Assembly (NCBI GenBank): GCA_021323655.1
Contig: JAJPKO010000018.1
Location: forward strand, 62,001 to 126,000
Direction: 5' to 3'
Length of the DNA: 64,000 bases
Source: Acidobacteriaceae bacterium
Lineage (GTDB): Bacteria > Acidobacteriota > Terriglobia > Terriglobales > Acidobacteriaceae
Below are positions 45,793-55,111 of the stretch, piece by piece. The translations under genes and the position numbers were made by a program. Every line of letters begins with the position of its first letter. Position 1 is the stretch's first letter. The notes under the pieces are model-generated. The model searched no databases. It saw only the letters and a list, made by a program, of their open reading frames with translations, and was not told where the DNA came from.

Positions 45793-46526
45793 TAGCATCA
45801 CGCTCAACAGCCATGACGATTCAAGCTCCTGGACACATGCTGAGCTTTAACGCGGTGGAAGAGGCCATTCTTACGGGCGGCGCCGCAGGACGCCTGCTGC
45901 TGGCTGCATTGCTTGGCGGCATGATTGGCCTTGACCGCGAGTACCATCACAAACCATCTGGCGTAAGAACGAACCTGCTGATCTGTTTTGGTTCGGCGTT
46001 GTTTACCTTCCTGTCCGCTGTTGTTGCGGGCGAAGGCAGCACAAACAAAGGACAAATTGCATCAAACATTGTGCAGGGGATCGGCTTTCTGGGTGCCGGG
46101 TTGATTCTGCATAATCGGGATCGCGTGAGCGGTTTGACGAGTGCTGCGACAGTATGGGCGGTCGCTTCGATTGGAATGGCCTGTGGCGCGGGGCTGTACA
46201 TTCCGGCGGTGTTCTCTGCAGTGCTGGTGTTGGTCGCGCTCGAAGGCGTAGGCGTGCTGGAGCGCTCGGCGAACCTGAAACTTTATGCTGTTATATATGA
46301 GGTGCGCGGTCCGGATGCAGTAAAGATGTCCACGGCGATTTTGCACGCGATGGACAGGATGAAGCGGCGGCTGGTGCATCTGGAGCAGGACAATATCGGC
46401 GAGCTGAACCGCATCAATTTTACGGTTTACGCCACGCGCAAAGGGCATGATCAATTGCAGGCCACGCTGAATGCGTCACCTGTAATTGATGAGGTCCTGA
46501 TGTTTCCTCACGTGGAGGATGATTGA
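45789..46526 (+). CDS. MgtC/SapB family membrane protein
   Basis: Starting at 45789, where ATG overlaps the previous stop as ATGA, the product has 245 residues with five or so membrane helices. The conserved segments LLGGMIGLDREYHHKPSGVRT (split), GFLGAGLI and GLTSAATVWAVASIGMA define MgtC/SapB. A C-terminal ACT-like domain follows (about 160-245). Members of this family act in Mg2+ limitation and intracellular survival in some pathogens; here the role is unknown. The next gene, dapF, starts at TTG 46523, overlapping the stop. Confidence 0.85.
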   Translation: MIASRSTAMTIQAPGHMLSFNAVEEAILTGGAAGRLLLAALLGGMIGLDREYHHKPSGVRTNLLICFGSALFTFLSAVVAGEGSTNKGQIASNIVQGIGFLGAGLILHNRDRVSGLTSAATVWAVASIGMACGAGLYIPAVFSAVLVLVALEGVGVLERSANLKLYAVIYEVRGPDAVKMSTAILHAMDRMKRRLVHLEQDNIGELNRINFTVYATRKGHDQLQATLNASPVIDEVLMFPHVEDD

Positions 46527-47326
46527 TTCGGTTTGTAAAGGCACATGCCTGCGGCAACGATTTTCTGGTGGTTGAAGCGAGGCAGATCAGCGCGGAAAGG
46601 CAGCGCGAGATGGCGATTCATCTTTGCGCGCGCAATACCGGAATTGGCGCGGATGGCGTTGAGTATCTGGAGTGGACAGGAGAACGCGCCGGACGGATTC
46701 GACTGTTCAATGCGGATGGCTCGATCGCGGAAATTTCTGGCAATGGAACGCGTTGCGTGGCGGCATGGATGGCGCATGAGAAGGGCCTCCAATGCGGAGA
46801 CATTCTGACGCTTGAAACGGATGCGGGGCCTCGGGAGTGCCGCATTGTGGATGCGTCCAGCAGCCACTATCAGATTGCATCGCGCATGGGTATACCGGAG
46901 ATCAGCATGCGCAGCGTGGATTTGAATGGAAAGCAGGTTGAGGGTGTGGTGGTATCGGTTGGCAATCCACATTTTGTCATCTTTGTGCCGGACGGGTCCT
47001 TCACCATTCTTGGCAGAAGCTGGCAGGAGATTGGGCAGGATATCTGCTTTCATCCTGATTTTCCGCAGCAAACCAATGTTGAGTTTGTCCATATTCTGAA
47101 TGTGAATGAAATAGAGTTTCGCATTTTTGAGCGCGGCGTCGGGCCGACGGCATCATCTGGGACGGGCGCGTGCGCATCAGCGGTGGCAACGATCTCGCAG
47201 CGCGGAGGAGCGAAGCACCTGCTGGCGCGCTCCCTTGGCGGTGAACAGCGGGTGGAGTGGGACCGTACAGGTGAAATTCTGCTTACCGGACCAGCGGAGC
47301 TGATTGCGCAAGGTGAGGCGTTCTGA
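46523..47326 (+). CDS. dapF: Diaminopimelate epimerase
   Basis: DapF converts LL-DAP to meso-DAP for lysine and peptidoglycan. The start is a TTG at 46523 preceded by GGAGG, and the stop overlaps ldcA by one base. Catalytic cysteines are C78 in SGNGTRCVA and C217 in SSGTGACASA. The N-terminal KAHACGNDFLVVEA and the GNPHFVIFV region are typical. Length 267 is normal. No other dap gene is here; the link is to peptidoglycan enzymes downstream. Confidence 0.95.
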   Translation: MIRFVKAHACGNDFLVVEARQISAERQREMAIHLCARNTGIGADGVEYLEWTGERAGRIRLFNADGSIAEISGNGTRCVAAWMAHEKGLQCGDILTLETDAGPRECRIVDASSSHYQIASRMGIPEISMRSVDLNGKQVEGVVVSVGNPHFVIFVPDGSFTILGRSWQEIGQDICFHPDFPQQTNVEFVHILNVNEIEFRIFERGVGPTASSGTGACASAVATISQRGGAKHLLARSLGGEQRVEWDRTGEILLTGPAELIAQGEAF

Positions 47327-48252
47327 TGCTGAAACCCGCTGCGGTTGCTCCAGATGCACGTGTGGCCGTGATTGCTCCGGCCAGCTCATCGAAACCCGAG
47401 CGGCTGGTGCGGGGTATTGAGGCGCTGCGCGCGCGTGGATATGATGCCGGGTTCGGCCAATTTGCGCAGGGGCGGCTTGCCCCCTATTTTTCCGGGACCC
47501 CAGAGGAGCGGCTCGCGGATCTTCATGCTGCTTTTGCTGATCCGGAGGTGCGGGCCATCTTCTGTACGCGGGGCGGATACGGGTCGAATTATCTGCTGGA
47601 AGACCTGGACCTCGACGTCGTGCGGGAGAATCCCAAGCCGCTCTTTGGATACAGCGATCTGACGGCGCTGCAGACGTGGCTCCTGGATGAGACGGGCCTG
47701 GTCGCTTTTCACGGCCCGATGGTAGCGGCTGATTTCGCAGTAGACAACGGTGTACACGACGCGAGTCTGGATGCGGCGCTGGATGGGGACCTGATTTCTA
47801 TTGGCGCCGCTGAGGGATTGCGCGTGCTGAAACCTGGCCGGGCACAGGGCACGATGTATGGGGGCTGCCTAAGTATCCTGACGTCAACGCTGGGAACGCG
47901 CTTTGCGCCGCAGACGGAAGGGAAGCTGTTGTTTCTGGAAGATGTGGGCGCGAAGCCTTATCAGATTGACCGGATGCTGCGACAGATGGTGCTGGCCGGA
48001 AAGTTTGATGGCGCGACGGGGTTCATTTTTGGAGAGATGCTGGAATGTGCATCGCCGGGAGCACCTTCGGACCTGGTGGCGCAGGTGATTCTGCGCGTGC
48101 TCGATTGGTTTGATGGGCCAATCGCGATCGGGCTGAGATCAGGCCATGTTTCGCACGGCAATGTGACGCTTCCATTGGGGATTGAGGCCGAACTGATGCT
48201 GGAGGATGTTCCGCGGTTGCGGTATCTTGAGGCGGCAGTAGAGAGTGAGTGA
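47326..48252 (+). CDS. LD-carboxypeptidase, S66 family
   Basis: The 308-residue protein has VAVIAPASSSKPERL, the TRGGYGSNYLLEDLD strand-loop and PLFGYSDLTALQTWL with the probable nucleophile S110. The C-terminal half carries LLFLEDVGAKPYQIDRML and GFIFGEML. S66 carboxypeptidases cut the terminal D-Ala from murein tetrapeptides (LdcA) or hydrolyse microcin C (MccF). Coupling with dapF and proximity to mpl favour LdcA. No signal peptide is seen, consistent with a cytoplasmic recycling role. Confidence 0.9.
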   Translation: MLKPAAVAPDARVAVIAPASSSKPERLVRGIEALRARGYDAGFGQFAQGRLAPYFSGTPEERLADLHAAFADPEVRAIFCTRGGYGSNYLLEDLDLDVVRENPKPLFGYSDLTALQTWLLDETGLVAFHGPMVAADFAVDNGVHDASLDAALDGDLISIGAAEGLRVLKPGRAQGTMYGGCLSILTSTLGTRFAPQTEGKLLFLEDVGAKPYQIDRMLRQMVLAGKFDGATGFIFGEMLECASPGAPSDLVAQVILRVLDWFDGPIAIGLRSGHVSHGNVTLPLGIEAELMLEDVPRLRYLEAAVESE

Positions 48253-48286
48253 AATGTTGATGCCAGGCGGGTGCGCTTCATTCCCT

Positions 48287-48360
48287 CCCATCCTTTACTG
48301 CGCAAAGAATGTGACACCCGGTTGAAGGCAGGTCTTTCGGCTGCGCTTCAGGATGACAAG
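48287..48360 (-). repeat. Degenerate GGGTGCCCCA palindrome plus a second dispersed repeat
   Basis: On the minus strand 48319-48287 reads GGGTGTCACATTCTTTGC then CAGTAAAGGATGGG, a diverged copy of the 33-bp element in mnmG. At 48328-48360 minus-strand CTTGTCATCCTGAAGCGC and AGCCGAAAGACCTGC look like another intergenic repeat of the CATCCTGAGCG class. Both fall in the 131-bp ldcA-mpl gap. Confidence 0.7.
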
Positions 48361-48383
48361 AACAGATAGGCACAAGATTACAA

Positions 48384-49802
48384 ATGCAGAGTAAACATAT
48401 ACATCTGATTGGGATTTGCGGCACAGCAATGGCTTCTCTCGCAGGATTGCTGCAACTGAAGGGGCATCGCGTTACTGGATCAGACCAGGCGGCATATCCG
48501 CCGATGTCTGATTTGCTGCGCAGCCTGCGGATTCCGGTAGCAGAGCCGTTTTCCGAAGAGAACCTGAAGCCACATCCGGATCTGGTCATTGTGGGGAATG
48601 CAATTTCGCGCGGCAACACCGAACTCGAATATGTACTGGACCATCGGCTGCCATTCACTTCGCTCGCCGCGCTGATACACTATGAGTTTTTGCGAGGGCG
48701 CGAGTCTCTGGTCGTGGCCGGAACGCACGGCAAAACAACGACGACTTCCATGCTGGCCTGGATTTATGAAGTGGCGGGGCTGGCTCCTTCGTTTCTGATT
48801 GGTGGTGTGGCGGAGAACTTCGGAACGAGCTTTCAGCTACATGAGAGTAAGCCCTTCATTCTGGAAGGAGACGAGTATGATACAGCCTTTTTCGATAAAG
48901 GCCCGAAGTTCATGCATTATTTTCCGGATGCGCTGGTTCTGACGCATGTAGAGTTTGACCATGCGGACATTTATCGCGATCTGGAACAGGTGAAGACGGC
49001 CTTTCAACGGCTGGTGAACCTTGTTCCGCGGCGCGGACGTATTGTGGCCTACGATGGCGACCCCAATGTAAGTGAGTGCGTGTCTCGCGCCTTCTGCAAA
49101 GTGGAGCGTTACGGGTTTGCTCCTGATTCCGCATGGCGGACGGAAAATCTGAATTTTGCCGAAGGTCAGACGCATTGGAACGTTCTGCATGATGGAAAAC
49201 CGTGGGCGGATCTCACGCTGAGTATGGCCGGTGAGCATAACGCTTTGAATGCAACCGCGGCTGCTGCGCTGGCTGCGGGCAATGGCGTTCCGGTGAGCGT
49301 GATTCAAAGGGCGCTGGCCACGTTCAAGAGCGTAAAGCGCAGGCTCGAGGTCCGGGCTGTGGTGGATGGCATTACGATCATTGATGATTTTGCGCATCAT
49401 CCTACGGCGATCCGCGAGACGCTGCGTGCTCTGCGGGCTGCGCATCCTGATGCGCGTTTGTGGGCCGTGCTTGAGCCGCGCTCGAATACACTGCGGCGAA
49501 ATGTTTTTGAGCGCGAGCTGGTAGAGAGTCTTTCGCTGGCAGACCGCATTGTGCTTGCCGGTGTCTTTAAGCTGGAGAGCATTCCGGAGGGTGAGCGGCT
49601 GCATCCGGAGGCCGTTGTTGCCGGACTCAGGCAGACAGGAAAGGATGCGGCGCTGTTTGCGAACGCAGACACGATTGTCGCAGCGATTACACCTGAGCTG
49701 CGGGCAGGTGATGTGGTGGCCATTCTCTCAAATGGTGGATTTGACGGCATCTATGAGAAACTGCCGCGGGCCCTGGAAGCGAGGACGCTCGTTCGTTTCT
49801 GA
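48384..49802 (+). CDS. mpl: UDP-N-acetylmuramate:tripeptide ligase Mpl
   Basis: Mpl joins the recycled peptide L-Ala-gamma-D-Glu-meso-DAP to UDP-MurNAc. The 472-residue Mur ligase has an N-terminal IHLIGICGTAMASLAGLL UDP-binding loop, the ATP P-loop VAGTHGKTTTTSM, and the SMAGEHNALNATAAAALA and IIDDFAHHPTAI motifs, with the late VLEPRSNTLRRNVFE typical of Mpl rather than MurC. It follows ldcA by 131 bp. Confidence 0.95.
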   Translation: MQSKHIHLIGICGTAMASLAGLLQLKGHRVTGSDQAAYPPMSDLLRSLRIPVAEPFSEENLKPHPDLVIVGNAISRGNTELEYVLDHRLPFTSLAALIHYEFLRGRESLVVAGTHGKTTTTSMLAWIYEVAGLAPSFLIGGVAENFGTSFQLHESKPFILEGDEYDTAFFDKGPKFMHYFPDALVLTHVEFDHADIYRDLEQVKTAFQRLVNLVPRRGRIVAYDGDPNVSECVSRAFCKVERYGFAPDSAWRTENLNFAEGQTHWNVLHDGKPWADLTLSMAGEHNALNATAAAALAAGNGVPVSVIQRALATFKSVKRRLEVRAVVDGITIIDDFAHHPTAIRETLRALRAAHPDARLWAVLEPRSNTLRRNVFERELVESLSLADRIVLAGVFKLESIPEGERLHPEAVVAGLRQTGKDAALFANADTIVAAITPELRAGDVVAILSNGGFDGIYEKLPRALEARTLVRF

Positions 49803-49805
49803 GTC

Positions 49806-50516
49806 ATGCTTTCAACCTTCGCCGTTTTACTGACTTATCTTCTCTTTGGCATTCCTGCTGCGATAGTGGGGCTGCCATGGACGCTGATGACTAGCGACAT
49901 TTCTCTGCTGTATCGCTGGTCCATGTGGATCGCCAGGAGCGGTATCCGGGCCGCTGGAATTCGCGTCGAGGTGGAGGGCCTTGAGCGCCTGGATCCAGAG
50001 CAGCGATACATTTTCATGTCAAACCACGTTTCCAATCTGGATCCGCCGATTCTGCTGCCACTGATTCCGGGGAGAACGTCGGTCTTCCTGAAGCGGTCAC
50101 TGATGAAGATTCCCGTTCTGGGGTATGCGATGCGGCTCGGAGACTTTATTCCTGTGGACCGCGATGGACGAGTGGAGAGCGCGAAGCAGAGTGTGGAGAA
50201 AGGCAGGGAAGTTCTTGCTTCAGGTCTCCAGGTAACTACGTTTGTGGAAGGGACCCGCTCGCGGGATGGCCGTCTGCTTCCCTTTAAGAAAGGCCCTTTT
50301 TATCTGGCCATCGAAACAGGTGCTCCGGTGGTGCCCGTCTCGATTTCGGGCACGGAAAGCATGATGAAGAAGGGCAGTATTCGCATTGCGCCGGGTACAG
50401 CACATGTGGTGTTTCATTCACCAGTGTGGCCGCATGATTATGCCACGCGCGAGGAACTGATGACGGCGGTGCGTTCTGCGATTGCCTCGGGCCTGCCGGA
50501 ATGGATGATCCGATAG
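49806..50516 (+). CDS. plsC: 1-acyl-sn-glycerol-3-phosphate acyltransferase
   Basis: The catalytic motif N73-H-V-S-N-L-D79 is followed by the FVEGTRS motif and PVVPVSISGTE, as in PlsC. The N-terminal 25 residues are a membrane segment. Length 236 is normal. It makes phosphatidic acid from lysophosphatidate and acyl-ACP or acyl-CoA. It begins 3 bp after mpl. Confidence 0.93.
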   Translation: MLSTFAVLLTYLLFGIPAAIVGLPWTLMTSDISLLYRWSMWIARSGIRAAGIRVEVEGLERLDPEQRYIFMSNHVSNLDPPILLPLIPGRTSVFLKRSLMKIPVLGYAMRLGDFIPVDRDGRVESAKQSVEKGREVLASGLQVTTFVEGTRSRDGRLLPFKKGPFYLAIETGAPVVPVSISGTESMMKKGSIRIAPGTAHVVFHSPVWPHDYATREELMTAVRSAIASGLPEWMIR

Positions 50517-50542
50517 CTTCCATTTTCGCCTGATTTTCGCCT

Positions 50543-51865
50543 ATGCTTAATGGCATGCAGTTGCCTGTTCCAGGACTGGTTCGCTGGCTTTATCTTGACC
50601 TGAACTCGTATTTCGCGTCGGTCGAGCAGCAATTGCGTCCCGAGTTACGCGACCGGCCCATAGCAGTCATTCCTGTGGAAGCTGAGACGACCTGCTGTAT
50701 TGCAGCCAGTTACGAGGCGAAAGCATTTGGAGTCAAGACAGGCACGGTAGTCAAAGAGGCGCGGCGACTATGCCCTGAAATTATGTTTGTGCCTGCGCGG
50801 CATAAGGAATATGTGCGCTTCCATCATCTTGTGCTGGAAGCTGTCAACCGCTGTACCCCTGTGGAGCGGGTGCTTTCAGTAGACGAGATTGCGTGCCGCC
50901 TGGTGGGCAGGGAATGCAAGCCGGAGAATGCTCTTGCGCTGGCGCGCGAAGTGAAGCAGCGGATACGGATGGATATAGGGGAGTATTTGCGCTGCTCCAT
51001 TGGGCTTGCCCCGAATGAATTGCTCGCCAAGATTGCCACGGACATGCAAAAGCCCAATGGGCTGGTGCGGCTGGATACGAGCGATTTGCCGAAGGCGCTC
51101 TATCCGCTGAAGCTGCGGGACATTCCGGGGATTGGCAGCCGTATGGAAGCGCGTCTGCGGGCGCAAGGCATCCACTCGGTGCAAAGTCTGCTGGAACTGG
51201 ATGCAAAACAGATGCGTTCGGTATGGGGCAGCCTGTATGGTGAGCGCTACTGGTATTGGCTCAGAGGGTATGATTTCGATCAACCCGCGTCCGTTCCGCA
51301 GAGTATTGGGCACCAGCATGTTTTACCACCTGAACTGCGCACCATGCAGAAAGCATTCGCGGTGGCCCAGAAACTGCTGGACCGTGCTACCGCGCGTCTA
51401 CGGGGAAGAGACCTCTGGGCGCGGGGACTTTCTGTCTATATGAGTTTCACCATGGGCCGCGAGAAGAAGATATGGGAGTGTCACACGCGCATGGTAGAGT
51501 CGCAGAATGTTTTTTCCGCGCTGGAAATGCTGAAGAAGATGTGGGCGGATTGTCCTCGGGGAACTCCCACATTTATAGGAGTGGACCTGTACGATCTGGT
51601 TCCTGGCACTCAGCACACAGAGGTCTTTTTTCCTGAAGAGCAGCGGCGGCAGAAACTGGCGCAGGCAATGAATGCGATCCATGCCCAGTTCGGAGAAAAG
51701 GTGCTGTATCTGGGTGGAACGCATGCAGTTCGAAATGCGGCGCCTGCTGCCATTGCTTTTGCTTCGATTCCGGAGAGCCATGAATTTCCTGAAAGCAAAC
51801 CGGCGAAGAATACGCATGGCGAATGGAGGAGCACATCGAAAAAAGCGAAGCGTCCTCCTGCTTAG
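50543..51865 (+). CDS. Y-family DNA polymerase, DinB-like
   Basis: The 440-residue product has the catalytic acidic residues D19 (WLYLDLNSYFASVEQQ) and D114-E115 (LSVDEIA), so it should be active rather than an ImuB-type pseudo-polymerase. The palm and thumb include CSIGLAPNELLAKIATDMQK and DIPGIGSRMEARL. The little-finger region (about 245-345) reads RGRDLWARGLSVYMSF. A basic C-terminal tail ends STSKKAKRPPA. No clear beta-clamp box is evident. Distance to plsC is 26 bp. Confidence 0.9.
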   Translation: MLNGMQLPVPGLVRWLYLDLNSYFASVEQQLRPELRDRPIAVIPVEAETTCCIAASYEAKAFGVKTGTVVKEARRLCPEIMFVPARHKEYVRFHHLVLEAVNRCTPVERVLSVDEIACRLVGRECKPENALALAREVKQRIRMDIGEYLRCSIGLAPNELLAKIATDMQKPNGLVRLDTSDLPKALYPLKLRDIPGIGSRMEARLRAQGIHSVQSLLELDAKQMRSVWGSLYGERYWYWLRGYDFDQPASVPQSIGHQHVLPPELRTMQKAFAVAQKLLDRATARLRGRDLWARGLSVYMSFTMGREKKIWECHTRMVESQNVFSALEMLKKMWADCPRGTPTFIGVDLYDLVPGTQHTEVFFPEEQRRQKLAQAMNAIHAQFGEKVLYLGGTHAVRNAAPAAIAFASIPESHEFPESKPAKNTHGEWRSTSKKAKRPPA

Positions 51866-51984
51866 AGGTTGATGAGCGGTGTTGTTAACAGCGGGGATGC
51901 AGGTGCATTGACAGGCGCCTGTAAGGTTGTCGAAGGCAGACATGCAGCTCGTGATGTTCCCGGGCTCCTGCGGCGGCGTTAGAT

Positions 51985-52650
51985 TTAACCTTGTTTCTGG
52001 AAGAGCGGTGTGAATTCGATTTCGACCACACCATCCAGTTCACCCACGGTTACATCATCCAGCGATTCGACGATCCAGTCGGCGTCTTTCAGGTCCTCTA
52101 CCGTGTGGGAGAAAAGGGTGGCGAGGACCTTGCATCCCGCTGCATGACCGGCCTTTGCTCCCGATGCTGAATCTTCGATGACCAGGCAGTCTTCGGGTTT
52201 CTGGCCGAGGAGGGCTGCGCCTTTGAGATAGGGTTCCGGACTGGGTTTGCCGTGGGTGACCATGTTGCCGGTGATGATGCGTTCCGGGATGGGGACACCG
52301 GCCTGCTTCAGGCGGACGCGAGCGATGCGGTCCGTGGCCGAAGTGACGATGGTCCAGTACTGCTGTGGAAGTGTGTCGAGGATACGGCAAACGCCCTGGA
52401 GGACCTCGATGTCTTCCTTGTCCTCGACCTCGATCTGCTCAATCAGGTTCAGTTCTTCGATGTCGTTGAGGTCGGGGCGGAGAAGGCGCACGGTTTCGAT
52501 GGCGCGGCGGCCGTGTGCCGTCCTGATGGCGAAAGCCGGATCCACACCCCGTTTTTCGGCCCATTTCCGCCAGCTACGCTCGACCGAGCCGAGTGAACTG
52601 ACGAGAACGCCATCCATATCGAAGAGAATTCCGCGGACGTGGAGCTTCAC
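51985..52650 (-). CDS. HAD superfamily hydrolase, beta-phosphoglucomutase-like
   Basis: Motif I is FDMDGVLVSS (residues about 10-19), motif II TSATDRI, motif III GKPSPEPYLKGA and motif IV VIEDSASGAKAG. The helical cap is inserted after motif I, which marks subfamily IA with a C1 cap. It resembles 2-deoxyglucose-6-phosphate and glycerol-3-phosphate phosphatases; substrate unknown. It is convergent with the polymerase, 119 bp away. Confidence 0.88.
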   Translation of the reverse strand: MKLHVRGILFDMDGVLVSSLGSVERSWRKWAEKRGVDPAFAIRTAHGRRAIETVRLLRPDLNDIEELNLIEQIEVEDKEDIEVLQGVCRILDTLPQQYWTIVTSATDRIARVRLKQAGVPIPERIITGNMVTHGKPSPEPYLKGAALLGQKPEDCLVIEDSASGAKAGHAAGCKVLATLFSHTVEDLKDADWIVESLDDVTVGELDGVVEIEFTPLFQKQG

Positions 52651-52689
52651 TTTTGAGCTTTCTCCCTTGGAAGTAGCCGTGAGCGGGTG

Positions 52690-52790
52690 GGAGCGTGCCC
52701 CTCCCTCTCTTTTGTACGGGGGTCGTTTATTTTCGGTAAGTTACAGCTCGTTGTTGTACGGAGGTTTTCTGTTTTCAACGGCTTAAATGT
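52690..52790 (-). repeat. Intergenic repeat module, reverse orientation
   Basis: On the minus strand this region has TAAGCCGTTGAAAACAG, GTAACTTACCGAAAATAAA and a GAGAGGGAGGGGCACGC tail, with two CCGTAC-containing direct units (GTACAACAACG; GTACAAAAGAG). The arrangement echoes 4362-4500. The rest of 52651-52982 has no gene. Confidence 0.5.
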
Positions 52791-52982
52791 AAGTGATTGA
52801 TTCCATTATGCTTGGCTAAGGACAGCACCAGCCACACTCTATACCTGCTTGATTCCAGCATAACATGCAGGCGGTTATTTTTCCGGTAATTCTATGTTTA
52901 AACGACAATGGAACGAAAGTCTCGCCGTGCAGGCTTGAACTGGCGCACCTTCGACGCTTCTGCTCTTCTATATTCAACAGAC

Positions 52983-54773
52983 ATGGGCGCCAGCTTCCAA
53001 TCGTTCGCAGAACTATGCCGGTCGTTGGCTGAGACTACAAAGAAGCTGGAAAAGCGCGCTCTTATTTCGCAATACCTCAGGTCGCTGCCCGCCGAAGACG
53101 CAGGCCGATCTGCGCTTTATCTTTCCGCACAACCCTTTGCGGAAACCGACAGCCGGGTGCTCAACGCAGGCGGATCGCTGCTGTCCAGAGCAGTTGTGCA
53201 ACTCTCCGGCGCCAGCCAGAGTGCGATGTATACCGCCTACCGCAGATACGGCGACATGGGCGGAGCGGTGCAGGACCTGCTCGCATCGCAGAACAGGTTC
53301 GCTCCTTCGCTGACGCTTGAAGAGGTAGAGCGCAGCTTTGCCGCAATTGCGGCAGCCCGCGGCCCATCCGCAAAACTGCAGCTCATCCTTGGTCTGCTAG
53401 GCAAGGCCACGCCTCTGGAAGCGAAGTACCTCGTCAAGCTCATTACTGGTGACATGCGGATCGGCGTCAAACAAAGCCTGGTGGAAGAAGCCATCGCACA
53501 CGCCTATGGCGCGGAAGTTGCCGATGTACGCCGTGCCGTGATGCTTACCGGAAACCTGTCCGAAGTTACGGCGATGGCCATGTCCCATTCGCTCCAGCAG
53601 GCACGGATGCGCCTCTTTCATGCGCTCGGATTCATGCTCGCCAGTCCAGTTGCTACGGTCGAGGAGGCGCTGGAACGCTTCGCCCAGGAAGTGGCAGAAG
53701 AGCATGGTGAATCTGGTGCGAAGCCGCAGGAAGCCATACAGGAAGCACAGCTTGAGGACAAATACGACGGTATCCGCGCGCAACTGCACTGCGGCGACCC
53801 GGAACAGCCAGGCCGTGTGGCGCTCTTCTCGCGCAATCGGGAAGACATCAGCGAAAGCTTCCCTGAACTGATCGAAGCGTTCACGCACATCTCCGGACCG
53901 GCCATTATTGATGGCGAAATCGTTGCCTGGAACACAACTGATGGCCGCGCCCTTCCGTTTACATCGCTTCAGCAGCGCCTGGGACGCAAGCGCGTTTCCC
54001 GTGAACTGCGCGAGCGCGCGCCCGTTGTTTTTGTCGCGTTTGATCTGCTCTATCAGAACGACGACCTGCTTCTGGAAGAGCCTTTGCGTGCACGAAGACA
54101 GAAGCTCGAAGTCTTCATTGCCCGCATCTCAGAAGCAACGGCCACTGCGCCGGAACAAGGCCAATCCCATCTCTTTGCCGATACGAACGCCACAACGCGT
54201 TTTCCACGTATTGTGCTTGCTCCGGCCATGCAACTCCGCAGCGCCGAACAACTCGATCGCGCCTACACGGAAGCCCGTGAGCGCGGCAACGAGGGCGTAA
54301 TGGTCAAGGCGTTGAACAGCACCTACCAGCCGGGCCGTCGAGGACTTGCATGGCTCAAGCTGAAGAGGGAGCTTGCAACGCTCGATGTAGTGGTGACCGG
54401 AGCTGAGTATGGGCATGGCAGGCGCATAGGAGTGCTTAGCGACTATACCTTCGCTGTCCGGGATGGCGATGAGCTGAAGAACATCGGCAAGGCCTACTCC
54501 GGGCTCACAGATGCGGAAATTGATGAGCTGACGCGCTTCTTCAAGCAGCACACGCTTGAGGATTATGGCCACTTCCGCACGGTCGAGCCACTCGTCGTTC
54601 TTGAAGTCGCCTTCAACAACATCATGCGCTCTGACCGCCACAGCAGCGGCTTTGCGCTGCGTTTTCCGCGTATCCTGCGCATCCGCAAAGACAAGCCTGC
54701 CAGCGAGATTGACACTCTGCAGCGGGCTGAGGAGATCTACAACTCCCAGCCCGATAAAGCAGTGGAAGAGTAA
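52983..54773 (+). CDS. lig: ATP-dependent DNA ligase
   Basis: The 596-residue form (ATG 52983) avoids an unconserved 25-residue extension from 52908. It carries an archaeal-type DNA-binding N-terminal domain (GDMRIGVKQSLVEEA), the adenylation lysine K260 in EDKYDGIRAQLH, motif III, and an OB-fold C-domain (LDVVVTGAEYGHGRR). Motif VI is present near AYSGLTDAEIDELTRFF. This is an ATP-dependent ligase in addition to the NAD type normally present in bacteria, and probably acts in repair. It lies well away from any ku or ligD gene. Confidence 0.93.
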   Translation: MGASFQSFAELCRSLAETTKKLEKRALISQYLRSLPAEDAGRSALYLSAQPFAETDSRVLNAGGSLLSRAVVQLSGASQSAMYTAYRRYGDMGGAVQDLLASQNRFAPSLTLEEVERSFAAIAAARGPSAKLQLILGLLGKATPLEAKYLVKLITGDMRIGVKQSLVEEAIAHAYGAEVADVRRAVMLTGNLSEVTAMAMSHSLQQARMRLFHALGFMLASPVATVEEALERFAQEVAEEHGESGAKPQEAIQEAQLEDKYDGIRAQLHCGDPEQPGRVALFSRNREDISESFPELIEAFTHISGPAIIDGEIVAWNTTDGRALPFTSLQQRLGRKRVSRELRERAPVVFVAFDLLYQNDDLLLEEPLRARRQKLEVFIARISEATATAPEQGQSHLFADTNATTRFPRIVLAPAMQLRSAEQLDRAYTEARERGNEGVMVKALNSTYQPGRRGLAWLKLKRELATLDVVVTGAEYGHGRRIGVLSDYTFAVRDGDELKNIGKAYSGLTDAEIDELTRFFKQHTLEDYGHFRTVEPLVVLEVAFNNIMRSDRHSSGFALRFPRILRIRKDKPASEIDTLQRAEEIYNSQPDKAVEE

Positions 54774-54941
54774 CTACTTTCCGGCATTTGCTGAAAACAG
54801 AGAGAGCGGGGCGCTGTTTGCCATTGCCGCCTGGCCTGCGGCGAAGGATGCAGATGGTCTCCGGAATCGAAGGCCGGAAACAGTCGCCTTCGAAAATATA
54901 CCTGTTTTTCCACGGCTGGGCCTCTGTTTCGCTTCCCAAAC

Positions 54942-54972
54942 GGAACCGTCCCCGGCGGAATTGCGTATTCTG
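54942..54972 (+). promoter_or_regulatory. Candidate ECF-type promoter ahead of the sigma factor
   Basis: GGAACC at 54942-54947 is a good -35 for many ECF factors, and GTATTC follows 17-18 bp downstream as a weak -10. This would support autoregulation of the sigma gene. No biochemical support is visible. Confidence 0.3.
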
Positions 54973-55111
54973 TTGCATGAGCGCAGCCGGCACCATAACG
55001 TGGAGTGAATGGACGCCCAGACCCGCGACTGTGAGGCGGGAATCATTGGGGCCATACAACGCAGGCGTGCGCGAAACAAACCGTCTGCAGGGCAAGGCTG
55101 GAGAGAGGCGT

